Assembly (NCBI GenBank): GCA_051953655.1
Contig: JBQCIO010000321.1
Span: 1-34,765 of the forward strand
DNA: 34,765 nucleotides
Reading direction: 5' to 3'
Origin: JBQCHF01 sp051953655
Lineage (GTDB): Bacteria > Actinomycetota > Actinomycetes > Motilibacterales > Motilibacteraceae
The notes under the pieces are model-generated. The model saw only the letters and a list, made by a program, of their open reading frames with translations, searched no databases and had not been told where the DNA came from. The position numbers and the translations under genes are program-made. Positions within the stretch are counted from its first letter, which is position 1; every line of letters begins with the position of its first letter. Positions 8,878 through 16,992 of this stretch are shown one piece after another.

Positions 8878-8897
8878 CTCCCGCCGTCACCAGCGGC
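8878..8897. repeat. Intergenic 20-mer repeat, copy 2
   Basis: CTCCCGCCGTCACCAGCGGC matches 93-112 at 18 of 20 positions and 16841-16860 at 19 of 20. It lies 156 bp beyond the stop of the pyrroline-5-carboxylate dehydrogenase gene, upstream of the MerR promoter. Confidence 0.6.
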
Positions 8898-8971
8898 TTG
8901 AGGCAGACGCAACGACCCGCCCGACCACAGCCCAGACGGGGGCCTGTGAAGGGGGCCGGACCCAGGGAACG

Positions 8972-9009
8972 ACTCGCCCACCCAGCCGAACTCTCCTGGG
9001 TGGGCGAGT
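8972..9009 (-). terminator. Strong hairpin terminator after the P5C dehydrogenase gene
   Basis: ACTCGCCCACCCAG (8972-8985) pairs perfectly with CTGGGTGGGCGAGT (8996-9009), a 14-bp stem with a 10-nt loop. There is no U-tract, as is usual for actinobacterial terminators. It separates the dehydrogenase gene from the MerR gene on the same strand. Confidence 0.8.
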
Positions 9010-9012
9010 GAA

Positions 9013-9030
9013 GATCACGGGCCCGTGATC
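9013..9030. repeat. 18-bp perfect palindrome between stop codon and terminator
   Basis: GATCACGGGCCCGTGATC is fully self-complementary. It lies 23 bp after the dehydrogenase stop and 3 bp from the next hairpin. It may form a second terminator or cruciform, or bind a dimeric protein. Confidence 0.6.
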
Positions 9031-9053
9031 GTTCCGTCCGGGGCCGGGGGGCC

Positions 9054-10679
<1,626 letters not shown>

Positions 10680-10802
10680 CGTCGTGTCTCCTTGGAGCGC
10701 TGGGCCGCCGGATGCTCGACGGCGTCGTCGTAGGAACGTCCCCCACTCTGTCACGTCACCAAACGATGCAGCGAGGGACGGTCCGCCGGACGGCGCCGCC
10801 GG

Positions 10803-11327
10803 TCAGCCCGCCGCGGCGCTGCCGAGCAGGTCGGGAACCTCCTGCACGCCGAACCACAGCAGCTCGTGGTCCTCCACGGCGTCGACGGTGAACTGCGCGT
10901 CGTCGTCGCCGGCCTCGGCGGCGGCAAGGGCCGCCACCGCGGCCCGGACGTCGTCGACGGCGTCCTCGTCGTCGACGTGCACGCTGGCCAGCCGGCGCCA
11001 GGGCACCGGGGCCTGCAGCCGCACCGCCGAGCGGCCGAGGGCCGCGTCGGGACGCGCCGCGGAGTCGTCGACGTCTGCGGCGAGCACGACCCGGCGGGCC
11101 ACCTGGCCCGGGTCGCGGCCCAGCAGCCCCAGCGAGGCGCGGGCGGCGTCGGTGAGCGCGGCGTACTCGAGCTCCTCCTCGTCGCCCTCGACGTACCACT
11201 CGCGCAGGGCGGGGGTCACGGCGAAGGCCGGCAGCCCGGCCTCGTCCGACGGGCCGGCGCCGGCCACCTCGCCGGCGGACAGGGCCCGGGCCAGGCCGGG
11301 GAGGGTCGTCGGCAGGTAGACGCGCAC
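10803..11327 (-). CDS. DUF6912 family protein
   Basis: Actinobacterial conserved protein of 174 residues with unknown function. It begins VRVYLPTTLPGLARAL, a characteristic N-terminus of this family, and continues with AVTPALREWYVEGDEEELEYAA and an acidic region (VHVDDEDAVDD) towards the C-terminus. It has no signal peptide or membrane segment and is probably cytoplasmic. The GTG start at 11327 follows the stop of the patatin gene by 5 nt, so translation is likely coupled to it. The family name is from memory of the N-terminal pattern. Confidence 0.82.
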   Translation of the reverse strand: MRVYLPTTLPGLARALSAGEVAGAGPSDEAGLPAFAVTPALREWYVEGDEEELEYAALTDAARASLGLLGRDPGQVARRVVLAADVDDSAARPDAALGRSAVRLQAPVPWRRLASVHVDDEDAVDDVRAAVAALAAAEAGDDDAQFTVDAVEDHELLWFGVQEVPDLLGSAAAG

Positions 11328-11332
11328 GGGCG

Positions 11333-12364
11333 TCAGCGTGCCAGACGCCCGTCGCCCGGCTCGCCCGGCTCCCGCGCGGCGGCCCGGGGCTCCCCCCGGC
11401 GGGACCTGCCGCGCACCCCCCGCGCCGCGGGCAGCCGGGCCAGGGCCACCCGGTTGGTGCGCAGCGAGGTCTCCAGCACGTCGAGCCGGCGCGCCGGGTC
11501 CATGAGGTTGGCCCCCATGGCGGCCAGGTCCTCCGGGCCGGGGGTGAGCAGGGTGACCCGGGTGCCCGAGGCCTCCACCGCAGCCACCTCCCGCAGCAGC
11601 CCGCCGGTCACCCGCCGGCGCCACCGCCGCTCCAGCCGGGCCGGCACCGACGTCGGGGAGTCCGGGTGCAGCGAGGCGGTGGGGGCCAGCACGACGACCT
11701 CGTCCAGGCCGAGCCCGGCCAGCAGGTCGGCCGAGGCGGGCGAGTGCGAGCCGCCGTCGACGTACTCGCGCCCGCCCACCACCACCGGCGCGTACCAGCC
11801 CGGGATGGCGCACGAGGCGGTGACCGCCTCGGCGAGCCCCGCCGGCGGCGCCCCCTCCCGGCCGAACACGGTCCGGGCCCCGCTGCCGTAGTCGACCGCC
11901 ACCACCCACACGCCCTCGCGCGGGGCCCACTCCCCCTCCGGCACCACCGAGCGCACGGCCCGGGCCAGCGGCTCCAGGCTCCCCCGCCCGCGCGGGAGCA
12001 GGCCGACCAGGGTGACCAGCGGTCGGACCTGGCCGGGGTGCAGGGCGCTGGTGCGCAGCAGGTTCACCGAGCCGGGACCGGGCCGCGGCAGCGGCGGCAG
12101 CGCCGGGCCGGAGCCGCGCTCGTGGTCCCAGGCGATCTCCCGGCCGGGCAGCGGCTCGCCGAGCTGGTGCCGGTGCAGCTCGTCGGCCGACAGGCCCGCG
12201 CCGACCAGCGCAGCGAGCACCGAGCCGGCCGAGGTGCCGACGACGACCTCGCTGGCCCGCGGGTCCTGGCCGCGCACCTCCTCCAGAGCGCGCAGCGCGC
12301 CGACGGACCAGGCCGCGCCCAGCACGCCCCCCGCGCCCAGCACCAGCCCCCGACGCACCGCCAC
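11333..12364 (-). CDS. Patatin-like phospholipase
   Basis: Predicted serine acyl hydrolase of the RssA/patatin family, 343 residues. It has the glycine-rich oxyanion loop LGAGGVLGAAW (9-19), the nucleophile elbow GTSAGS with Ser45, and the catalytic-dyad Asp203 in DGGSHS. The last about 30 residues are Arg/Gly/Pro-rich and probably disordered. The GTG start follows a weak GAGGGGG. The gene lies between a WS/DGAT acyltransferase and a DUF6912 gene on the same strand. A role in turnover of acyl lipids or triacylglycerol is plausible but is inference from neighbours. Confidence 0.92.
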   Translation of the reverse strand: MAVRRGLVLGAGGVLGAAWSVGALRALEEVRGQDPRASEVVVGTSAGSVLAALVGAGLSADELHRHQLGEPLPGREIAWDHERGSGPALPPLPRPGPGSVNLLRTSALHPGQVRPLVTLVGLLPRGRGSLEPLARAVRSVVPEGEWAPREGVWVVAVDYGSGARTVFGREGAPPAGLAEAVTASCAIPGWYAPVVVGGREYVDGGSHSPASADLLAGLGLDEVVVLAPTASLHPDSPTSVPARLERRWRRRVTGGLLREVAAVEASGTRVTLLTPGPEDLAAMGANLMDPARRLDVLETSLRTNRVALARLPAARGVRGRSRRGEPRAAAREPGEPGDGRLAR

Positions 12365-12382
12365 CCGCCCCCTCGCCCCCTC

Positions 12383-12442
12383 GCTACCGCACCGGATTGA
12401 TCAGCCGCTACCGCACCGGATTCATCAGCCGCTACCGCACCG
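12383..12442. repeat. 24-bp tandem repeat at the WS/DGAT stop codon
   Basis: Two full units (12383-12406 and 12407-12430, one mismatch) and a 12-bp partial unit (12431-12442) are joined head to tail. Each begins GCTACCGCACCG. The partial unit contains the real stop codon of the acyltransferase (TAG, minus strand), so the gene end has been copied twice downstream. Because 24 is divisible by 3, each copy carries another in-frame TAG. Confidence 0.9.
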
Positions 12443-13853
12443 TGTCCACGAGCTCGGCCAGCGCGTCGAGCAGGCACTGCCCGAGCACCTCGACGTCGGG
12501 CATCGCGTCCCGGTCGGCGTTGAGCCCGTAGTAGACGCCGCCGTCGTAGGAGGTGAGCGCCACCGCGACGGCCTGCCCGGCCGCCAGCGGGGTGACCGGG
12601 TAGGCCGACACCATCCGGGCGCCGCCGGCGTAGAGCGGCACCTGCGGACCGGGCACGTTGGTGACCACGAGGTTGAACAGCCGGGCCGAGAGGCCGTTGG
12701 CCACCCGGGCGGCGAGGCCGTGCAGCGTGGGCGGGGCGAATCCCGCGACGCCGGCGAGGGTGTCGGCGGCCACCGCCTGCCCGGACTCGCTGTGCGCCCG
12801 CATCTGGTAGGACACCTGGTGCAGCCGCATCACCGGGCTCGGCTCCCCCACCGGCAGGTCGACGACGACGGCCGAGAGCCGGTTGCCGACGTCGAAGCCG
12901 CCGGCGTGGGAGTCCGCCCAGCCGTCGCCCGGGGCGGGGGTCTCGCCGTGGCGCACGCTCACCGGCACCAGCGCCCGCACCGTGCTGGCGCCCTTGACCG
13001 ACTCGCCGCGGGTCATCAGCCAGGCCCGCAGCGCGCCGGTGACGGTGGCCAGCACGACGTCGTTCACGCTGCTGCCGTGGGCCTTGCGCACCCGGCGGTA
13101 GTCGTCGAGCGCGGTGTCCACCGTGACGAACCGGCGGGCCTCGCCGATGGGGGCGTTGAGCGGGCTGGTGGGTGCCGAGCGGGCGGCCACCCGGGCGATC
13201 CGCAGCGCGCTGCCGGCAGCGCGGGTGGCCGAGCTGCGCACGTCGCCCAGGCCGGTGCGCAGGGTCTCGACCACGGCGCTGGGCCGGCCCAGGGCCTCGG
13301 CCACCGCGCCGGCCACCAGCTCCAGGTCGCTGGGCTCGCGGGCCGGCTGCCAGCTGCCCGGCGGGGCGTCGGTCGGCTCGGGGTCGGTGTCGAGCACGAC
13401 CTGGCCGATGTCGACGGCGTGCACCCCGTCCACCATCGCCTGGTGGGTCTTGGTGACCATCGCCCAGCGGCCGTCCTCGAGGCCCTCGACGACGTAGAGC
13501 TCCCACAGCGGGCGGGTGCGGTCCAGCCGCCGGCTCTGGATGCGGGCAACGAACTCCTCGAGCTGGGCGCGGGTGCCCGGTCGCGGCAGCGCGCTGCGGC
13601 GCACGTGGTAGGTGATGTCGAAGTCCTCGTCGTCCACCCACACCGGGTTGGCCAGCCGGCCCGGCACCTGGCGCACCCGCTGCCGGTAGCGCGGCACGAA
13701 GGCGATCCGCTCGGCCACCAGGTCCTGCAGGGCGTGGAAGTCGAGCCCGCCGGAGGGCGGGTCGAAGACGCTCACCGAGCCCACGTGCATGGCCGTGGTC
13801 GGGGACTCGAGGTAGAGGAACGAGGCGTCGAGCGGGCTGAGCCGGTCGGCCAC
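12432..13853 (-). CDS. Wax ester synthase/diacylglycerol acyltransferase (WS/DGAT) family protein
   Basis: Acyl-CoA-dependent O-acyltransferase family that makes triacylglycerol or wax esters at the membrane surface; 473 residues, normal for the family. The N-terminus RLSPLDASFLYLE is diagnostic, and FVPRYRQRVRQVP and RPLWELYVVEGL follow. The active-site motif reads HQAMVDG (His137, Gln138, Asp142; DNA 13425-13445), whereas canonical members have HHxxxDG and use the second histidine as general base. The later conserved NVPGPQVPLYAGGARM segment is present. I chose the GTG at 13853 because GGAGG lies 11 nt upstream and family homology starts there; an upstream start at 13952 adds a non-homologous extension. 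Enzyme activity is uncertain because of the Gln substitution. Confidence 0.92.
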   Translation of the reverse strand: MADRLSPLDASFLYLESPTTAMHVGSVSVFDPPSGGLDFHALQDLVAERIAFVPRYRQRVRQVPGRLANPVWVDDEDFDITYHVRRSALPRPGTRAQLEEFVARIQSRRLDRTRPLWELYVVEGLEDGRWAMVTKTHQAMVDGVHAVDIGQVVLDTDPEPTDAPPGSWQPAREPSDLELVAGAVAEALGRPSAVVETLRTGLGDVRSSATRAAGSALRIARVAARSAPTSPLNAPIGEARRFVTVDTALDDYRRVRKAHGSSVNDVVLATVTGALRAWLMTRGESVKGASTVRALVPVSVRHGETPAPGDGWADSHAGGFDVGNRLSAVVVDLPVGEPSPVMRLHQVSYQMRAHSESGQAVAADTLAGVAGFAPPTLHGLAARVANGLSARLFNLVVTNVPGPQVPLYAGGARMVSAYPVTPLAAGQAVAVALTSYDGGVYYGLNADRDAMPDVEVLGQCLLDALAELVDTVR

Positions 13854-14105
13854 GGGCGGGTTCACCTCCGGCGGGCTGGTGCGCCAGCGTTGGGGCCTCA
13901 TCGTCGCACGGGCGGGTGGGGCGGAAGGCCCGGTCGCCGCGACGTCGGGCACCCCTAGGCTTTCCGTGGCCGCTCACGCACGGAACGTCCAGCACCTGCC
14001 GCACGTCGGGCAGGCAGGGGCGTCGACCGCGGGTCGGACCGGGCGGCCGGGCGAGAGGCACGAGCGAGGGCTCCCGCGGGGAGTCGCGAGAACGAGGTGG
14101 GGACC
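13854..14105. other. Divergent intergenic region between the acyltransferase and the lipoprotein
   Basis: These 252 bp separate divergent genes and should carry both promoters. A TAGGCT -10-like hexamer lies at 13956-13961 on the plus strand, but I find no convincing -35 at the right distance. No strong inverted repeat or small gene is evident. Confidence 0.4.
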
Positions 14106-14621
14106 GTGGGCAGGCTCGGGGTGACCCGGCGACGGGGGACGCGGGCGGTGCTGGTGGCGTCCGGGCTGGTGGCCGCAGGGCTGCTGACGGCCTGCTCGGC
14201 CGGCGGCTCGGGGACGTCGGGCACCGGGACGTCGGGGGCGTCGCCGACGGCGTCGACCGGCGGCAGCACGGTGTCGGCGTCCGCCTCGGCGTCGTCGGGC
14301 GGCTCGGCCGGCGTGACCGCCAGCGCCTCCGCGTCGGCCGGCTCCTCCGACGGCGCGTCGGTGGCCGCCATCTCGGTGAGCATCGCCGGGGGCAAGGTGA
14401 GCCCGGCGCCGGACCGCATCCAGGTCAAGACCGGCACGACCGTCACCCTCACCGTGACCAGCGACGTCGCCGACCAGGTGCACGTGCACGGCATCGACAA
14501 GGAGTTCGACGTCGGCCCGGGCGTGCCCGGGAGCATCACCTTCACGGTGACCGACCCGGGTGTCTACGAGGTCGAGACGCACGAGTCCGGCAAGACGTTG
14601 TTCCAGCTCGTCGTCCGGTGA
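14106..14621 (+). CDS. Lipoprotein with a cupredoxin-like domain
   Basis: Secreted lipid-anchored protein of about 171 residues. A basic N-terminus and hydrophobic stretch end in the lipobox LTAC, with Cys30 as lipidation site. A low-complexity Ser/Thr/Gly/Ala linker follows to about residue 90. The C-terminal 75 residues look like a cupredoxin beta-sandwich (PDRIQVKTGTTVTLTV, VHVHGIDKEFDV, PGVYEVETHESGKTLF). Histidines are present but the usual type-1 copper cysteine is absent, so blue-copper function is unlikely. I prefer the GTG at 14106 because GAGG lies 8 nt upstream; GTG 14097 is an alternative. Its stop overlaps the start of the next membrane protein gene (GTGA), which implies joint expression. 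Confidence 0.85.
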   Translation: MGRLGVTRRRGTRAVLVASGLVAAGLLTACSAGGSGTSGTGTSGASPTASTGGSTVSASASASSGGSAGVTASASASAGSSDGASVAAISVSIAGGKVSPAPDRIQVKTGTTVTLTVTSDVADQVHVHGIDKEFDVGPGVPGSITFTVTDPGVYEVETHESGKTLFQLVVR

Positions 14622-15970
14622 GCGGCTCGCCCGTCTCCCCGTCGCTCGCCGACGGGCTCGTCCTCGCGCACGGCATCGGCGGCCGCCAGGACCTCCCGAT
14701 CCCGTTCTCCTACGCCCTCACCGGCGCGGCGGTGGCGATCGTCGTCAGCTTCGCCGCCCTCGGGTTCCTGTGGAAGCAGCCGCGGCTGCGCGGCGACGAG
14801 GCAGGCCGGCCGGTGCCCGGGCTGGAACGCTTCGCCGACGCCCCGGCCACCCGGGTGGCGCTGCGCGTGCTGGGGCTGATGCTCACCGGCTACTGGCTGG
14901 TCGGGCTGGTGCTGGGCCCGGACCTGGCGACCAACCCGAGCGCAGGCGTGGTCTACGTGCTGTTCTGGGTCGGGCTGGTGCCGGCCTCGCTGCTGTTCGG
15001 GCCGGTGTGGCGGCTGCTCAACCCGCTGCGGACCCTGCACGCCGGGCTCACCGCGCTGCTGCGGGTCGACCGCCGCAACGGCGTGCTCGAGCTGTCCCCG
15101 CGGGTCGGCTACTGGCCGGCCGCGGTCGGGCTGTTCGCGTTCGTGTGGCTGGAGCTGGTCGAGCCCGACCGCGCCACGCTGCCGGTGCTGCGCACCTGGT
15201 TCGGCCTCTACGCCGGGCTGCACCTGCTGCTGGCGCTGGTGTTCGGCTCGCGCTGGTTCGACCGCGGCGACGCCTTCGAGGTCTACAGCGCCTTCATCGG
15301 CCGGCTCGCCGTCGTCGGGCGGCGGGCGGACGGACGGCTGGTGATGCGCTCGCCGCTGGACGGGATGGCCGGGCTCGCGCCGGCGCCGGGCATCGTGGCG
15401 ATGGTCGCGGTGATGCTGGGCTCCACCGGGTTCGACAGTCTGAGCAACGCGCCGGTGTGGTTCCGGTTCGTGCAGTCCGGGCCGCTGCCGGCCGAGCTGG
15501 CCGGCAGCCTCGGCCTGGTCGCCACCATCGTCGTCGTCGGGCTGCTGCTGACCGCGGCGTCGATGGCCGCCGGCTCGCTGGGGCACGCCGGCCGGCGCGG
15601 GCTGCCCGGCCAGTTCGCGCACACGATCGTGCCGATCGCGGTCGGCTACGTGGTCGCGCACTACTACTCGCTGTTCGTGCTGGAGGGCCAGCGCACCGTC
15701 ATCGAGCTCTCCGACCCGCGGGTGACCGGCACCGACAACTGGCTGGGCACGGCCGAGCGCGGGGTGAGCGGAGCCCTGGTGCCGGCCACCGCGGTGGCGG
15801 TGCTGCAGGTCGTGGCGGTGGTGCTCGGGCACGTCGTGGGCACCGTGCTGGCGCACGACCGCGCGGTGCGGCTGTTCCCCCGGGCCGAGGCGGTGCGCGG
15901 GCAGATCCCGCTGCTGGTGCTGATGGTCACCTACACCGTGGGCGGGCTGTACCTGCTGTTCAGCGGGTGA
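14618..15970 (+). CDS. Polytopic membrane protein of unknown function, coupled to the cupredoxin-like lipoprotein
   Basis: Integral membrane protein of 450 residues with about ten hydrophobic helices. It begins VLAHGIGGRQDLPIPFSYA and then a first helix. A short cytoplasmic loop contains VDRRNGVLELSPRVGYWP. I see no hydrolase motif, ATPase or transporter signature. From memory, relatives in actinobacteria are sometimes labelled fenitrothion hydrolase; nothing here supports that activity. The GTG start at 14618 overlaps the lipoprotein stop by 4 bp (GTGA), which suggests the two proteins act together in the envelope, possibly in metal or redox chemistry. That is inference. Confidence 0.8.
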   Translation: MSGSPVSPSLADGLVLAHGIGGRQDLPIPFSYALTGAAVAIVVSFAALGFLWKQPRLRGDEAGRPVPGLERFADAPATRVALRVLGLMLTGYWLVGLVLGPDLATNPSAGVVYVLFWVGLVPASLLFGPVWRLLNPLRTLHAGLTALLRVDRRNGVLELSPRVGYWPAAVGLFAFVWLELVEPDRATLPVLRTWFGLYAGLHLLLALVFGSRWFDRGDAFEVYSAFIGRLAVVGRRADGRLVMRSPLDGMAGLAPAPGIVAMVAVMLGSTGFDSLSNAPVWFRFVQSGPLPAELAGSLGLVATIVVVGLLLTAASMAAGSLGHAGRRGLPGQFAHTIVPIAVGYVVAHYYSLFVLEGQRTVIELSDPRVTGTDNWLGTAERGVSGALVPATAVAVLQVVAVVLGHVVGTVLAHDRAVRLFPRAEAVRGQIPLLVLMVTYTVGGLYLLFSG

Positions 15971-15985
15971 GCCGCTCCCTCATCC

Positions 15986-16663
15986 CTACTCGGCGAGGGT
16001 GATCCCGAACAGCGCCTCGAGCTCGGCGGCCGTGGTGGCGTAGCCGGTGTGCCGGACGCCGACGAAGCCCAGCTCCACCGCCGCCGTGACGTTGGCCGCC
16101 AGGTCGTCGACGAAGACGATCCGGCTCGGCTCCAGGGCGAGCAGGTCGGCCACGTGGTGGTAGATCTGCGGCTCGGGCTTGCGCATCCCGACCTCGCCGG
16201 AGATGACGACGACGTCGAACATCTCGTCCCAGCCCTCGCGCGGGTACTCGTTGCCCCACGAGTTCGACAGCAGCCCGGTGCGCAGGCCCGCGCGACGTGC
16301 GCGCAGCACCAGCCCGGCCATGTCCGGGGCGTGCAGGAAGTGCTCGAACATCCGGTCCAGCAGCCCGACCGGGTCGACCGGACCGCCGCTGCGGGTGCGC
16401 AGCCGGGCGGCGAGCTGCTGCTCGAAGTGCGGGTTCTCGATCTCGCCGCGCTCGAGGGCGAAGACCGGGTTGTGCTCGGCGATCCTCCCCTCGGACAGGC
16501 CCAGCAGCTCGCGCATGGCCTGCCGGAAGCCGTCGAAGTCGATGTCGTCGGCCTCGGCCCACCGGCCCATCGAGTCCTCGAGCGTGCTGGTGAGCACCCC
16601 GCCCCAGTCCACGACGAGGCCCTTCAGGCCGTGCTGGCTGGTCCCGTCGTCGGCGGTGGTCAC
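15986..16663 (-). CDS. HAD-superfamily (subfamily IA) hydrolase
   Basis: Predicted cytoplasmic HAD hydrolase of 225 residues. Motif I is VVDWGGVL with nucleophile Asp19; the second acidic residue of the usual DxD is glycine, as in the epoxide-hydrolase N-terminal-like branch of the family. Motif II is LLSNSWG, motif III is the lysine in MRKPEPQIY, and motif IV is IVFVDDLAAN. A helical cap lies between motifs I and II. The substrate is unknown. I chose the GTG at 16663 because the frame upstream lacks homology; TACCAT (16672-16677, minus) lies 8 nt before it, so the message may be leaderless. It converges with the membrane protein gene with a 15-bp gap and no clear terminator. Confidence 0.92.
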   Translation of the reverse strand: MTTADDGTSQHGLKGLVVDWGGVLTSTLEDSMGRWAEADDIDFDGFRQAMRELLGLSEGRIAEHNPVFALERGEIENPHFEQQLAARLRTRSGGPVDPVGLLDRMFEHFLHAPDMAGLVLRARRAGLRTGLLSNSWGNEYPREGWDEMFDVVVISGEVGMRKPEPQIYHHVADLLALEPSRIVFVDDLAANVTAAVELGFVGVRHTGYATTAAELEALFGITLAE

Positions 16664-16992
16664 GGGGGTCGATGGTAGGGGGCGTCGCCCTTCCGGCTTA
16701 GGTCCGGTCGCGCTGGCCGCCGCGGCTGCCCCGATTGGGTGAAGGGGCCCTTCATACGAACCTATTGGCCGAAAGCGCCCTTCATCCGAAGGTTGATCTT
16801 GGGAACCGGCGGCCGGCCGCGAGGCCCAGCAACCCACCCGCTCCCGCCGTCACCAGCGCCTCTCAGTGCGCAGCGCAGCCGCCGGCCGCCGACGCGAGGC
16901 GGCCCCCAGGCGGGATCGGGCGCCTTTCACGACGCGCCGGGCCGCCAGCCCGCCGTCGAGGACGCAGCAGCGCATCGGCTCGCGTCCCTCGT
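16664..16992. other. 329-bp gene-free region with repeat copy 3 and GAAGGGCCCTTC-like elements
   Basis: No gene is credible here. A direct repeat of GAA(G/A)(G/C)(G/C)GCCCTTCAT(A/C)CGAA occurs twice, at about 16741-16759 and 16770-16789; the first forms the palindrome-like GAAGGGGCCCTTC. The part from 16760 to 16860 is related to 4-112 and ends in the shared 20-mer (16841-16860). The putative leaderless promoter of the HAD gene occupies the left end. Confidence 0.5.
16841..16860. repeat. Intergenic 20-mer repeat, copy 3
   Basis: CTCCCGCCGTCACCAGCGCC matches 93-112 (19 of 20) and 8878-8897 (19 of 20). It lies 133 bp beyond the stop of the CpaE-like gene. All three copies are in gene-free DNA and in the same orientation relative to the upstream minus-strand gene. 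Confidence 0.6.

Noticed and set aside
12383..12442. Insertion sequence remnant or attachment site
   Set aside because: It is a simple two-and-a-half-unit local tandem duplication with no terminal inverted repeats or transposase.
12012..13958. Long plus-strand frame over patatin and WS/DGAT genes
   Set aside because: Antisense shadow; the minus-strand genes have clear active-site motifs.
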